In this document: piece after piece, positions 9,012 through 18,291 of the stretch
Numbering within the stretch: the stretch's first letter is position 1
Layout: each line of letters starts with the position of its first letter
Source of the DNA: Edwardsiella piscicida
Lineage (GTDB): Bacteria > Pseudomonadota > Gammaproteobacteria > Enterobacterales > Enterobacteriaceae
Reading direction: 5' to 3'
DNA: 64,000 nt
NCBI RefSeq assembly: GCF_001896205.1
Contig: NZ_MPNU01000001.1
Span: forward strand, 1,789,175-1,853,174
Position numbers and translations under genes: made by a program
The notes under the pieces: model-generated
The model's input: only the letters and a program-made list of their open reading frames with translations
Database searches by the model: none
Told to the model about the DNA's origin: nothing

Positions 9012-10925
9012 ATGAATTTGTTAAAAGACGCCATTCGCGATCATGGTGCCGAGTCGGCGCTGTTTCTGCGCCGTACGCTGATTGCGCTGGTACTGGTTAT
9101 CCTGTGCTTTACCGTACTGGTCGCTAACCTATACCACCTTCAGGTGCAGGAGCACGCCGAATATCAGACCCGTTCGGATGAGAACGACATCAAAACACTG
9201 CCGGTGTCGCCGGTGCGCGGGCTGATTTACGATCGTCACGGTACGCCGCTGGTGGAAAACCAGACGCTATACCAGATTTCGCTGGTGCCGGGTAAGATCC
9301 CCCATCTTGACCAGACGCTGGCGGCGCTGACGCCGCTGCTGGATCTGACGCCTCAGGAGATTGCCGATTTCCACCAGGCGATGAAGCACGCCCGTCGTTT
9401 TGCCGAGGTGACGCTGAAAGAGGGGCTTAGCGAACGCGAGGTATCCCGGTTTGCGGTCAACGAGTTTGCCTTTCCCGGGGTGATGCTCTCGACCTATCAG
9501 CAGCGTTATTATCCCTACGGCGCACAGCTGGCGCACGTGGTCGGCTATGTGTCTAAAATCAACGATCGCGATCTGCAGCGCCTGGACGCCGCAGGACAGC
9601 TGGAAAACTATGCCGCCGACCACGATATCGGTAAACAGGGGATTGAGCGTTATTACGAGTCGCTGCTGCACGGCAAGACCGGCAGCCAAGAGGTCGAGGT
9701 TGACAGCCACGGACGGATAGTGCGCTATTTGAAAGAGCAGCCGCCCCACGCCGGTGCCAGCCTGTATCTGACGCTGGATCTGCCGCTACAGCAATATATT
9801 GAAGGGGTGCTGAAAGGCCAGCGGGCGGCGGTGGTGGTGATGGATCCGCGCGACGGCGGCATTCTGGCTATGGTCTCCAGCCCCAGCTACGACCCTAACC
9901 CCTTCGTTAACGGGATTTCCTATAAGGCCTATAGCGCGCTGCTGCATGACACGGCGCTGCCGCTGATTAACCGCGTGACCCAGGGAATCTATCCCCCGGC
10001 CTCGACGGTGAAACCCTATATGGCCAGCGCGGCGCTGCTGGCAGGGGTGATCACCCCACAGACGACCTTCTTCGGCGCCCCGACGTGGACGCTGCCTGGC
10101 ACCCAGCGTCGCTACCGCGACTGGCTCAAGAGCGGGCACGGTATATTGAATGTGGTGAAGGCCATTGAGGAGTCGGCGGATACCTTCTTTTACCAGGTCG
10201 CCTATGAGATGGGGATCGATCGCATCCACCAGTGGATGAGCCAGTTTGGCTACGGTCAGCTGTCCGGTATCGATCTGGATGAAGAGGCGCGCGGGGTCTT
10301 ACCCGATCGTGACTGGAAGATGCGGGTGCATCATAAGCCCTGGTATCAGGGGGATACGGTATCCGTCGGCATCGGGCAGGGGTATTGGACGGCGACGCCG
10401 ATTCAGATGGTGAAAGCGCTGGGGATCCTGATTAACAACGGCAAAGTGGTGACGCCGCATCTGCTGTACGCCGTCCGTCGCGGGCAGCAGGTCGTACCGT
10501 ACCGCCAGAGCCACTTCACGCAAATCGCCACCCAGACGTCGCCGGTCTGGGATATCGTCAAACGCGGGATGTACGGTATGGCCAACGATCCCAACGGCAC
10601 CGGATATAAGTATTTTCATACGGCGCCCTATCAAATTGCCGGTAAGTCGGGTACCTCACAGGTTTTCGGCCTGAAGCAGAATCAGGTCTATAACGCTAAG
10701 ATGATCCCGGTCAGGCTACGCGACCATATCTTCTATACGGTGTTCGCCCCGTATCCTCACCCGCGCATTGCGATGGCGGTGATCTTGGAGAACGGCGGCG
10801 GGGACGGCGTGACGGCGGCACCGGTCACCCGCGCGATCTTGGACTATATCTTCCGTCCGGCGGCGGTATCGCCGCCAGCGGCGCCACGGGCAAGCGCCCC
10901 GACGGAGCTGCGGCGTGCGGCCTGA
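9012..10925 (+). CDS. Penicillin-binding protein 2 paralogue (MrdA-like transpeptidase)
   Basis: About 637 residues, single N-terminal membrane anchor, then the pedestal and transpeptidase domains of class B PBPs. The active-site motifs are YPPASTVKPY (S-x-x-K), EESADTFFYQ (SxD variant as in PBP2) and AGKSGTSQVFG (KSG). The whole length aligns with E. coli PBP2. None of the usual mrdA neighbours (rlpA, mrdB, rlmH) is present, so this is probably a second copy, in the manner of Salmonella PBP2SAL. An upstream in-frame ATG at 8958 exists. I prefer 9012 because MNLLKDAIRDHGAESALFLR matches the start of MrdA. Confidence 0.85.
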   Translation: MNLLKDAIRDHGAESALFLRRTLIALVLVILCFTVLVANLYHLQVQEHAEYQTRSDENDIKTLPVSPVRGLIYDRHGTPLVENQTLYQISLVPGKIPHLDQTLAALTPLLDLTPQEIADFHQAMKHARRFAEVTLKEGLSEREVSRFAVNEFAFPGVMLSTYQQRYYPYGAQLAHVVGYVSKINDRDLQRLDAAGQLENYAADHDIGKQGIERYYESLLHGKTGSQEVEVDSHGRIVRYLKEQPPHAGASLYLTLDLPLQQYIEGVLKGQRAAVVVMDPRDGGILAMVSSPSYDPNPFVNGISYKAYSALLHDTALPLINRVTQGIYPPASTVKPYMASAALLAGVITPQTTFFGAPTWTLPGTQRRYRDWLKSGHGILNVVKAIEESADTFFYQVAYEMGIDRIHQWMSQFGYGQLSGIDLDEEARGVLPDRDWKMRVHHKPWYQGDTVSVGIGQGYWTATPIQMVKALGILINNGKVVTPHLLYAVRRGQQVVPYRQSHFTQIATQTSPVWDIVKRGMYGMANDPNGTGYKYFHTAPYQIAGKSGTSQVFGLKQNQVYNAKMIPVRLRDHIFYTVFAPYPHPRIAMAVILENGGGDGVTAAPVTRAILDYIFRPAAVSPPAAPRASAPTELRRAA

Positions 10926-10930
10926 TGACG

Positions 10931-11116
10931 CTACATAAATAGCCAGAAGACCACGACCAGCGGGAAGCTCATTGGCCAGGTTAGCCCTACCATAACGGCT
11001 GAAAGCAGGCGTATTTTTATGGAGGGATCTTTCGTGGCAAAAAACGTCACGAACGCACAAAAAAGTACGCCGACGCAGTAGGCCGTTTTAATAAACGACC
11101 AGATTTCGGGATGCAT
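10931..11116 (-). CDS. GhoT/OrtT-family small membrane toxin
   Basis: A 61-residue protein with two hydrophobic segments. Its second half, IRLLSAVMVGLTWPMSFPLV, is nearly the signature of E. coli GhoT and OrtT (IRLLSAFLVGITWPMS and WPMSFPVALLF). GhoT-type peptides insert in the inner membrane and lower the proton motive force and ATP, producing ghost cells or a stress-induced pause. No GhoS gene is adjacent, so it resembles OrtT, which is an orphan in E. coli. It converges on the PBP2 paralogue, whose stop is 5 bases away. Identification rests on the strong C-terminal motif. Confidence 0.75.
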   Translation of the reverse strand: MHPEIWSFIKTAYCVGVLFCAFVTFFATKDPSIKIRLLSAVMVGLTWPMSFPLVVVFWLFM

Positions 11117-11325
11117 GTGTAACCTAATAAATAATCAAATAAGTGGCGCAGGGCAGAACCCGGCGCAATGCGACACCCTGCGGTATCGCTATAAAATGTA
11201 AATGCTGTGTGTGGGCGTTATGATGGCAAATTTTCTCCCCTGCGCCAAGGGGGAACCCCCCCGAGCAGCAGAGGATTACCGGCCGCCTTGGCGGCAAGCC
11301 GGCATGACACCCGCGGCAAGGTGAC

Positions 11326-11760
11326 TCAGCGTACGACCAGTACGGCGGTAGACGCGTGGCGCACGACCGACGCGGCCGTCGACCCGAGCAGGTAGGTGGT
11401 GATGTCCGGGCGATGCGAGGCGACGATGATCAGATCGGCGCCGATCTCCTCCGCCTGCAGCAGGATCCGATCACGCGGCGCACCGATGGCGATCGTGCAG
11501 TGCACGCGATCCTCCGGCAGATTGAACTGGGCAGCCACCTGCCGTAGTCCGGCCTCGGCATGCTGCAGACGGTCCTTTTCTGACGGATAGTGGCCGACCG
11601 GCAGCGAGCCCATGCCGTAAAAACTGCTCAGCGGCGGCAGCACGGCCAGAAAATGGATATGCGCATCCTCCTGTCTGGCGAAGTTTTCTACGTGCGGGAT
11701 CACCAGTCTGGACATGTTATCTTCAGTGAGGTCGATGGGAACCAGAATGGTCTTGTACAT
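11326..11760 (-). CDS. uspF: Universal stress protein F
   Basis: A cytoplasmic nucleotide-binding protein of 144 residues. It starts MYKTILVPIDLTED and ends IVASHRPDITTYLLGSTAAS followed by VVRHASTAVLVVR, almost identical to E. coli UspF. The G-x2-G-x9-G(S/T) ATP-binding pattern is met by GAPRDRILL... and GSTAASVV. An AGGAG-like site precedes the start. About 200 bases to the next gene downstream contain a GC hairpin (near 11281-11305) that may serve as its terminator. Confidence 0.9.
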   Translation of the reverse strand: MYKTILVPIDLTEDNMSRLVIPHVENFARQEDAHIHFLAVLPPLSSFYGMGSLPVGHYPSEKDRLQHAEAGLRQVAAQFNLPEDRVHCTIAIGAPRDRILLQAEEIGADLIIVASHRPDITTYLLGSTAASVVRHASTAVLVVR

Positions 11761-12051
11761 ACAATCTCCTGTTTTTTAGGCAAAAGTAAAGTAATGGTCC
11801 TGCCTGTTAAGTGTAGCCCGTTTTCCCTCTCCGGGTGCTGAGTTCACCCCAAATAATCCTATGCAGCCGATCCGCCGCCGCACGGTCGAGCCAATGTCAC
11901 TGATGACGGCGGCGGGGATGGCGCGGGTACTGTCGATGCGGGCCGGGGTGTGGTAGGTTAGGCTAACGTCTCCCGATGGTGGCTGCGGACGTTTGCCAGG
12001 CCAGATCGAGGGGAGACACCTGGATTGACTCCTGTTTGGCGAGGTCATGTA

Positions 12052-12246
12052 ATGAAAGACGCGTTGCTGTTCAATGAAGCCTGTCAACTCATTGGGCTGG
12101 CGGTGATCCGTTTGCACCAGCATGGGCTGGAGGTAAACAGCGGGAATATTCTGGCGCACCTGCAGGCCCATGCGTCGATGGCGGAGCATGCGCCCCGGCA
12201 GAGGCAGATAGCGGAGACGGCGATCGATATATTGGGCGATCTCTAG
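12052..12246 (+). CDS. YmgB/AriR-family biofilm and acid-resistance regulator
   Basis: A 64-residue helical protein beginning MKDALLFNEACQLIGLAVIR. The pattern LIGLAVIRLHQHGLEVNSGN, ILAHLQ and ETAIDIL matches the YmgB/AriR family, small dimeric regulators linked in E. coli to biofilm control and acid survival. I start at 12052, after GAGG, rather than the in-frame ATG at 12025. It stands alone; the 180 bases after it contain no supported gene. Confidence 0.65.
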   Translation: MKDALLFNEACQLIGLAVIRLHQHGLEVNSGNILAHLQAHASMAEHAPRQRQIAETAIDILGDL

Positions 12247-12428
12247 GGCGTGCTCCGCGCCCGGAGACCATCAGGATGACGGCGCGATCGCCCTGCGGCG
12301 TCTCCGCCGTCGTCCCCCAGCTCAGACGTCCGCTTTTTGTCCCGGGCGATTTTATTAGCACAAGCGATCCGCGGGGTAATGTCGTGGCGCTGCGCCCGCT
12401 GATCGTCGAGCGGGGTGGCTATTACAAC

Positions 12429-13169
12429 TTACTCCTCCAGCAGCGCGCCGTCGTCAATATCGGGTGCCTTGGGCGCGGCGCCCGTTGGGTAAATCTGCAC
12501 GGTGCCGATGCCTCTATCCTGACCATAGCTTTTGTCAAAGCGCTCTCTATCCCCGGCGTCGTTAAGGTTGTAACGCAGTCCGAACTGCCCGTCGATCACG
12601 ATGGCGCCCATCTCGGTGCGCACTAGGTTCATTGCATGGGAAACGGCTTTGCCTCGAACCGGCGCCATGATGATGTTTCGACTTCCCTCCTGGCTACGCT
12701 GCAGCAGTTGGCCGGAGAGTGGCCGATCGGTCTGTAGAGCAACGCTGACATAGTGCTCCGGCGCCACATTTTGTGGCAGCCTGCCCGGCGCGGTGCTTTC
12801 TGCGACCCAAAAGTCATTGATCATGCCACACTCCAGCGCGGCGAGGTTCTGTTCTACGGCCTTGCTGCAGATCACACCGTTCTGATTGAGCGCGCGCCCC
12901 GAGAATAGGCTAAGGACATTGCTGAACATGCCCCTGATCCGGTGCGGATTGGTATGGCGAGCGATATAGTCAAACGCATACGACATTCCCCGTTGGTGTG
13001 CGCTGCGGAGTTCGCCGGTGCGATGGGTTTCCGTCGTCAGCCCGTCGAGAAAGGTGGGAGAGTCGGTGACCCTGTCGAAGAGGGGCGTCGGCTCTATGTG
13101 TTCAAGCATATCAACGTCGCTGTCCAGTTGGCGATGGGGAGGTAAAACGATGGGGATAAGATGACCCAT
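12429..13169 (-). CDS. Probable papain-fold (Tox-PL-like) effector or deamidase
   Basis: A 246-residue protein, no signal peptide or membrane segment. It shows the order Cys-His-Asp expected for papain-fold toxins: GVICSKAVEQNLAALECG (Cys followed by a helix), then AVSHAMNLVRTEMGAIVIDG carrying the His and the IDGQFG aspartate. This spacing is like the Tox-PL glutamine deamidases and YopT/OspI-type effectors. The first 90 residues could be a secretion region. It is preceded by a good GGAG site and stands alone between unrelated small genes. Secretion by a type III or VI system is inference; I see no immunity gene that I recognise. Confidence 0.5.
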   Translation of the reverse strand: MGHLIPIVLPPHRQLDSDVDMLEHIEPTPLFDRVTDSPTFLDGLTTETHRTGELRSAHQRGMSYAFDYIARHTNPHRIRGMFSNVLSLFSGRALNQNGVICSKAVEQNLAALECGMINDFWVAESTAPGRLPQNVAPEHYVSVALQTDRPLSGQLLQRSQEGSRNIIMAPVRGKAVSHAMNLVRTEMGAIVIDGQFGLRYNLNDAGDRERFDKSYGQDRGIGTVQIYPTGAAPKAPDIDDGALLEE

Positions 13170-13503
13170 AATAGAGGCTCCAGGTTGCTTTGCTACCTGG
13201 CAGTCTGTCGCCCGTCCCGCAACCCGTAACTACGGTCAACACCTGAAGTGAGGGATGCTGGGGGATGAGACGCTCCGGCGGCCTGGCATAAATCCATCCT
13301 GCCCGCCCGAGAAAAGGGATTGAGGCATATGGAAGGCCTGCGGTGGCGTGATAGCCTTAATGTGACGCGCTTGGCGTGCGTGCGGGCGCGCCGTTACCGT
13401 GTGGAGAAGGGGGACCGTAGCCTCACTCGGCTCCTATTTTTTATTTTTTTCGCCAGGGGATATAATGATCGTCACGCGTTGATTTAATGTCGAGTTCTGC
13501 CCA

Positions 13504-13815
13504 ATGCTTGCTGAAATAATAAAACGATGCCTCAATAACGATGCCGGATGTAAATCTATTTATCATTCTGAAAAAATTGACACCCAGGCTGAGGTTAGCA
13601 TCGTCGTTAATCTATGGGAGATTAATGGAGAGATAACGTTATTATTGACGAGAGAGGATGACCTGATCCCCGCCAGCGATAGCGTTTGCCCGGAGTGCTG
13701 GATTAAATGGGAGGTGCTGAACGCTGAGGATGTCGGTATTACGCCTAGATATGCGTCTTTTACCAGTGAGTGTCAGCAGAATTACTGGCTGAAACGGCAC
13801 CTGCCGTTATCATGA
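13504..13815 (+). CDS. Unknown small protein (103 residues)
   Basis: An acidic, probably soluble protein with a CPECW motif near residue 62. I do not recognise the family. Base composition is more AT-rich than flanking host genes and no strong ribosome-binding site precedes the ATG, so the start and even expression are uncertain. It is divergent from the effector-like gene at 12429-13169; a link (chaperone or immunity) is possible but unsupported. The 300 bases after it hold nothing I can name. Confidence 0.4.
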   Translation: MLAEIIKRCLNNDAGCKSIYHSEKIDTQAEVSIVVNLWEINGEITLLLTREDDLIPASDSVCPECWIKWEVLNAEDVGITPRYASFTSECQQNYWLKRHLPLS

Positions 13816-14114
13816 TAACCGCGACTGCATGCCGACCTGATTGAGGATACGCACTCCACCCCCGTGGAATGGTGAAATAGAGGAGCATTGCAAACGCCTG
13901 GAGGTGCGTCGGCGCGATCTCAGCGCTCATTGCCGGAGTCAGTCTCGGCTACGGCTTTCCTTGGCCGTGCGGAGGCGTAATAAGAGGCTCTTTCCTGGAT
14001 ATTGATACGCACGGCGTTTGATAAGGCGGAGGTCGGGGGAATGTGCGCAGGGTCGCGTTATCGCGCTAAAGAGCGGTGCTACCCTGCTAAGCTAAATCCG
14101 CTAGGAGTTTCTTT

Positions 14115-14387
14115 ATGAGTCATACGCACTACACCGATCGGTGGCAGCACTACCAAGCCCGCGCCGAACTCGCTTATACCCTCGACTGTTTTGGCGATTA
14201 TCTGGCGAGGATGCACGGCTATCCGTCAGCGGTAGCGGGCTTTGAGGCGATATACCTATACCTGTGCGATAAGCATCATTGGCCGATCGCGCAGACTCGG
14301 GCGATGGAATATGACGATATTCGTTTAGCGCTGGCCCTTGAGATGCAGGGCTGGTCGCTGCCTTCTGAGGCGCGGGTAACGTCGTGA
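14115..14387 (+). CDS. Unknown small protein (90 residues)
   Basis: A clear TAGGAG lies seven bases before the ATG, and the 90-residue product (MSHTHYTDRWQHYQARAEL...) is compact, with a repeated aromatic and alanine-rich helical pattern. I do not recognise a family. It is flanked on both sides by regions with no other genes, including 14388-14747, which contains only the hairpin noted at 14607. Confidence 0.5.
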   Translation: MSHTHYTDRWQHYQARAELAYTLDCFGDYLARMHGYPSAVAGFEAIYLYLCDKHHWPIAQTRAMEYDDIRLALALEMQGWSLPSEARVTS

Positions 14388-14606
14388 TGCGTCTGAATGT
14401 GACGCCGCCGCACCCGTGCTGGATTCAGCGCGGCATAGTTTGAAAAACTGAATATTCATCAAGGCGGTGTCCATATTATGAGGATAATCTAAAATGGGTT
14501 TACGTTATATTTGGCGATTAGGCGAGCGGTACGCCACGAACGAAATGACCACCCATAATAGTCAGCGCTGTGCAATCAGGTAATGGCTGAGTCATTCATG
14601 TAAACC

Positions 14607-14639
14607 GTCAGTCCGTGCCCCGTAGGGCGTCGGACTGAC
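14607..14639 (-). terminator. Hairpin downstream of the DUF1028 gene
   Basis: A 9-bp stem (14607-14615 with 14631-14639) continues into an inner GCCC/GGGC stem. It lies about 110 bases past the stop of the DUF1028 gene and could end that transcript. No T run follows on the minus strand. Confidence 0.4.
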
Positions 14640-14747
14640 AAAAGTGTAATAATCTTAGGATAAGTGACGAAACAATAAAAAATATACTTACATTGCGACA
14701 CCAATTAAGTAACTATGACGTCGAGTGATTATTGCTATCCTAAAGCA

Positions 14748-15962
14748 TCATTCTCGACTGAGTATGCGAACTGAACGGGCCTTATTATCAAAGGCGCTCG
14801 CTTCTGTATCACCCTCAACGCGAGTATAGTAATTTCCGCTAAAATTCTTATCTTCGAAGAAACGTACCGTCCATCCATGAGGGATAGCGAAAGATGATAT
14901 ACGTTCGGAGAAATTATACTGGCTAAGATCAGAGATATCTTGAAGGATGTTCAAGGATTCACCTTTTTGATGTGGATCAGCATACACCTCGAGATGGTCG
15001 TTCTTAAGAATACAATGAGGCGAAAACGTGGTTCCCCAGGCATCATAATTTACGATTTCATTATATTCTCCTATGGCTACACTTGGGCATGTCTTATGTG
15101 CCCCTGCCACAATATTAAGCTGGGGAGTAAATATATCCCTCGGTTTTGCATCATCGCAGACTTTACTACCAACGCCATATGGGCCAATATAATGACCGCT
15201 TCCTTTTATGTCAATATTAGCAAGAAAAGCCGTTCCTGAAACTAAGGTAAGGCATACCTGTGGCTTTTGCCTTCCATTAATTATTTTCTCTAATCCACTT
15301 ACGGCATCTTCATCAATATCTCTTGAATTATAAAACCAACTTCTATCATTTATCTTTATAAATGCCGTATAAGATGATGTCCCATCACATCTCAAATCAC
15401 CCAATCCACGATCGCGTACAGACGTAAGGCCGCTCAGTAATTTTTCAACAAAAAAATCGCGTTGTTCCATATATCCGTCTAGGATTGCATCCAGTGTGTT
15501 AGAATGTAGAGTATTTCCAGCAATAACAAGATTATCTCTAATAATACTCCCTTTGACGGAAGGAACCTCACCACCAGTAAACGCATACCCCTCAACTGGA
15601 CCTGATGATGGATTGCTTAATATTAAAAACTGTCTTGAATCTCTCCCTTCAGTCCCATCCTGGTCATGGTCATATAACCACTCAAGAATCTGATTCCCTC
15701 TAACATTTCTAAGAATCATATCTTTTCCATTGTTTAAATTTATATTATTAAAGTTCACCGTTGCTTGTGTTGTTATTGTTCCAATAGGTGTAAGGGTATT
15801 CACTTTATCTGTTATGTCTAGGTTAGGTGGTAGGTAAACACAGCTGGCGAATGCTACACCATAAATTCCACTGTTTTCATCGTAGGCAACAAGAGAGAAC
15901 GTTGCATTTGCGTTGAATGAGATAATTAATACGGAAAATATAAATATATTTAATGCTTTCAT
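14748..15962 (-). CDS. Secreted DUF1028 (Ntn-hydrolase-like) protein with C-terminal beta/gamma-crystallin-like domain
   Basis: About 404 residues. A signal peptide (MKALNIFIFSVLIISFNANA) is followed immediately by TFSLVAYDENSGIYGVAFAS, the start of the DUF1028 domain, so signal cleavage would leave a threonine at the mature N-terminus. DUF1028 is related to N-terminal-nucleophile hydrolases. The C-terminal 90 residues (GWTVRFFEDKNFSGNYYT) look like a beta/gamma-crystallin motif. The gene is AT-rich against GC-rich neighbours, so it was probably acquired. I use the ATG at 15962 because GAGAGGTG precedes it. The 1 kb upstream holds AT-rich DNA with short ACAATTACAAT repeats near 16190, then phage debris. 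Confidence 0.7.
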   Translation of the reverse strand: MKALNIFIFSVLIISFNANATFSLVAYDENSGIYGVAFASCVYLPPNLDITDKVNTLTPIGTITTQATVNFNNINLNNGKDMILRNVRGNQILEWLYDHDQDGTEGRDSRQFLILSNPSSGPVEGYAFTGGEVPSVKGSIIRDNLVIAGNTLHSNTLDAILDGYMEQRDFFVEKLLSGLTSVRDRGLGDLRCDGTSSYTAFIKINDRSWFYNSRDIDEDAVSGLEKIINGRQKPQVCLTLVSGTAFLANIDIKGSGHYIGPYGVGSKVCDDAKPRDIFTPQLNIVAGAHKTCPSVAIGEYNEIVNYDAWGTTFSPHCILKNDHLEVYADPHQKGESLNILQDISDLSQYNFSERISSFAIPHGWTVRFFEDKNFSGNYYTRVEGDTEASAFDNKARSVRILSRE

Positions 15963-16424
15963 ATTCCACACCTCTCTCATTAGTATATGAAACATATAAG
16001 CGCGCTACGAACACGATAGTTGTTATATTCATTGGTTTAATGCAATTAAAACAACATTAGAAAACAAATAAATCAAAATGGCGTCATTACGCTATCTTGT
16101 TGCGTGTTGCAATAGCGAGGCTACTGTGAAGCTTTACTAAGCTAAGCGTGTCGATACATCGCATCATTACACAAAAGTGTTACGCATTACAATTACAATC
16201 ACAATTACAATTTATGGTAAAGCAATATGTGTGCCACACAGTATAAAAAATCAATTAATGTAATTTATATATGTTTTATGTGGAATGCATTAAATAAAAG
16301 AATATAACGATGGCGCTGTTGTTAAATAATTTAAAGAAAAATTCACTCTGTTGGCCTTTTACTATTCACACAGAGTAGGGATAACCCTGATAACCCCGCG
16401 ACCGTCACACCGCTAATCCTCTTG

Positions 16425-16650
16425 TCCTCGGTGCTAGAATTCCCGTTTATCCGGCAGGCAGGTGCTTTGGTGGCTCTGTCGTCAGTACGGTGCAGGGCTT
16501 GGGTTTTATGTCGAGGCAGCCTCACCTTTGTAGATGAAATACCAAGCAGGGGGGCGATCTTATGGGCGGTAGTACGGCTAGGTGTACAGGATAAACTGCC
16601 GTGACGATGATGCAGGCATCGCTGTGGCGCACCGATCGATATTAAGGTAC
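16425..16650 (-). pseudogene. Decayed remnant of a prophage gene (homologue of 26485-26952)
   Basis: This stretch can be aligned base by base with the 3' half of the phage gene at 26485-26700: shared pieces include GGTGCTTTGGTG, GGGCTTGGGTTTT and TAAACTGCCGTGACGATG in the same order. Frames are broken throughout. It is what is left of an older, related prophage to the left of the present integrase. Confidence 0.6.
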
Positions 16651-17014
16651 AGCAGGTATCCTGCCTCTGTAGCCTGGGACGGTCGGTGAATGTTACGATT
16701 TGGCGTTGGATAGCGAAGCGGCGCCTATCGGATGGTCGTGAACGGAGAGTGGAGAGACATAGGGGAGGTTCAATTATCCGGAAATCGCAGCTTTATATCT
16801 GGCGTAACAAACATTAGCAATGCATGATTGCGTCAAAATGCGCAAACAAATAAGTGTGCTGCGATATATGCGCATCTTAAAATTAAATGGCAACGGACTG
16901 AAAGAAATACAGTGCGAATTCTGTTTCAAGCGTTGCCGTTGTGAAAATATCCCGTGTTAGCATGAGCGGGTTGTACTGACTACGATGACCGATGAACTGG
17001 TGTTAGTATTACCG

Positions 17015-17311
17015 TTATTCCACCGGCTCAATCTGCTTAAAAAACTGAATGTCGGGATCCTTCTCCACGATCCCATTTATTTCATTGAGTAATGAAATAA
17101 AATAGGGCATTTTACAGTGCTGATCGAAGGCAGCCTGATCGAGAAATTGCTCTTGGAATACCAAAATATGGGATTTCATAGCATCTTCATACAAGCAGTA
17201 GCGTACACAGCCAGGTTCTTGTCTACTTACCTTAATCATTTTCAGTAAGATATCACGGAGAATGGTTGCTTTACCTTGTTTTGCCGTGAAGGTGGCCGTT
17301 AAATTTATCAT
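17015..17311 (-). CDS. Antibiotic biosynthesis monooxygenase (ABM) family protein
   Basis: A 98-residue ferredoxin-like protein beginning MINLTATFTAKQGKATILRD, with EPGCVRYCLYED and HILVFQEQFLDQAAFDQHCK, all typical of the ABM/YgiN family of quinol or quinone monooxygenases and related enzymes. A GGAAT site precedes the ATG. It is the second gene after the glyoxalase-like gene on the same strand with 41 bases between them, so the two are probably co-transcribed and may act on reactive carbonyl or quinone compounds. Confidence 0.75.
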   Translation of the reverse strand: MINLTATFTAKQGKATILRDILLKMIKVSRQEPGCVRYCLYEDAMKSHILVFQEQFLDQAAFDQHCKMPYFISLLNEINGIVEKDPDIQFFKQIEPVE

Positions 17312-17352
17312 TATTATTCCTTTTTTAAATTGCAGTTATTGATGGCTAAGTG

Positions 17353-17748
17353 TTATTGGTATCTACCCGCTCTTTCGATTAATTCAATTTGATAACCGTC
17401 TGGGTCGGTAATGAAGAAAAATTTTGCTAAAACATCACCCTGATGATGAAATACTTTAACCTCTCCCGGCATTAATCCCGCAGCATGCAATGCGCTATGC
17501 GTGGCGTGAATGTCATCAACGGAGACGGCAATATGCCCATATCCTGAACCATGGGAATAGGGCGTACTCCTATCCACATTATAGGTTAACTCCAATTCGA
17601 AGCTACTCTCCTCATTGGCGAGATAGACAAGTGAGAAACTGTCGAAATCATACTGCTGCTGCACATTGAGTTGTAATGCTTGAGCATAGAATTTGAGTGA
17701 TCTATCTAAGTTAGACACTCTAATCATTGAGTGTATCATTTTAGCCAT
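17353..17748 (-). CDS. Glyoxalase I-like VOC-family metalloenzyme
   Basis: About 131 residues with two beta-alpha-beta-beta-beta modules. Likely metal ligands are His in KMIHSMIRV, Glu in SSFELELTYN, His in GYGHIAVSV and Glu in DGYQIELIE, the lactoylglutathione lyase arrangement. It would isomerise the glutathione adduct of methylglyoxal, although other VOC activities are possible. The start at 17748 (MAKMIHS) has GGGAG at a good distance; a longer in-frame start lacks one. Confidence 0.8.
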   Translation of the reverse strand: MAKMIHSMIRVSNLDRSLKFYAQALQLNVQQQYDFDSFSLVYLANEESSFELELTYNVDRSTPYSHGSGYGHIAVSVDDIHATHSALHAAGLMPGEVKVFHHQGDVLAKFFFITDPDGYQIELIERAGRYQ

Positions 17749-17967
17749 GATGCGCTCTCCCGTAGTGAACAATATGGATAATATAAGATCGCGCCGCAGG
17801 CTTAGGGTAGTAGTTATCTACTACCGGAGTGTTTTATTTTTAAGGGTAGAGTGAATCGTGAGATAAATGGCGCAATTAGTCGCTCACTCCTGATAGGAGA
17901 CTGTACGGCAGTACATGCTGCCTGGGCGGTTATATGGGGCGTGAGGGTGATACTTTGATGGCGTGAG

Positions 17968-18249
17968 TCACGCCTTGCTAACCTGAGTTACAATACTCTC
18001 GAGGTATATGAGGCATGAGCACCTTAGCAGTGAAGAGAAGTTTTTCATATCGATTTTATTATCTATGGCTTCGATGTATAGATTAGAGATAAACTGCCCT
18101 AAGGTTTTACTTTGAGAGATAGCGAGTCTTTCCAAGATTTCCCAGAATTTATTCTCTAGGCGTATGCTGGTGACGTGACCGCAGATACGTACGGAACGGG
18201 CGCTGCTGGTATAATTAAAGGGATCTTGCCCAGAAAAAATCGTACACAT
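17968..18249 (-). CDS. Ribbon-helix-helix domain protein
   Basis: About 93 residues. The core SVRICGHVTSIRLENKFWEI followed by LERLAISQSKTLGQFISNLY is the ribbon-helix-helix_4 type, small putative DNA-binding proteins. The remaining C-terminal half is helical with three cysteines. I start at MCTIFSG (18249). A perfect 19-bp inverted repeat lies 43 bases upstream and could be its operator or a terminator of something lost. Confidence 0.65.
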   Translation of the reverse strand: MCTIFSGQDPFNYTSSARSVRICGHVTSIRLENKFWEILERLAISQSKTLGQFISNLYIEAIDNKIDMKNFSSLLRCSCLIYLESIVTQVSKA

Positions 18250-18291
18250 AAAATATACCCTATTATTAATTGTGCTAACTATAGCATAATA

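Noticed and set aside
9012..10925. The housekeeping mrdA gene
   Set aside because: The protein is PBP2-like along its length, but none of rlpA, mrdB or rlmH is beside it, so I call it a paralogue.
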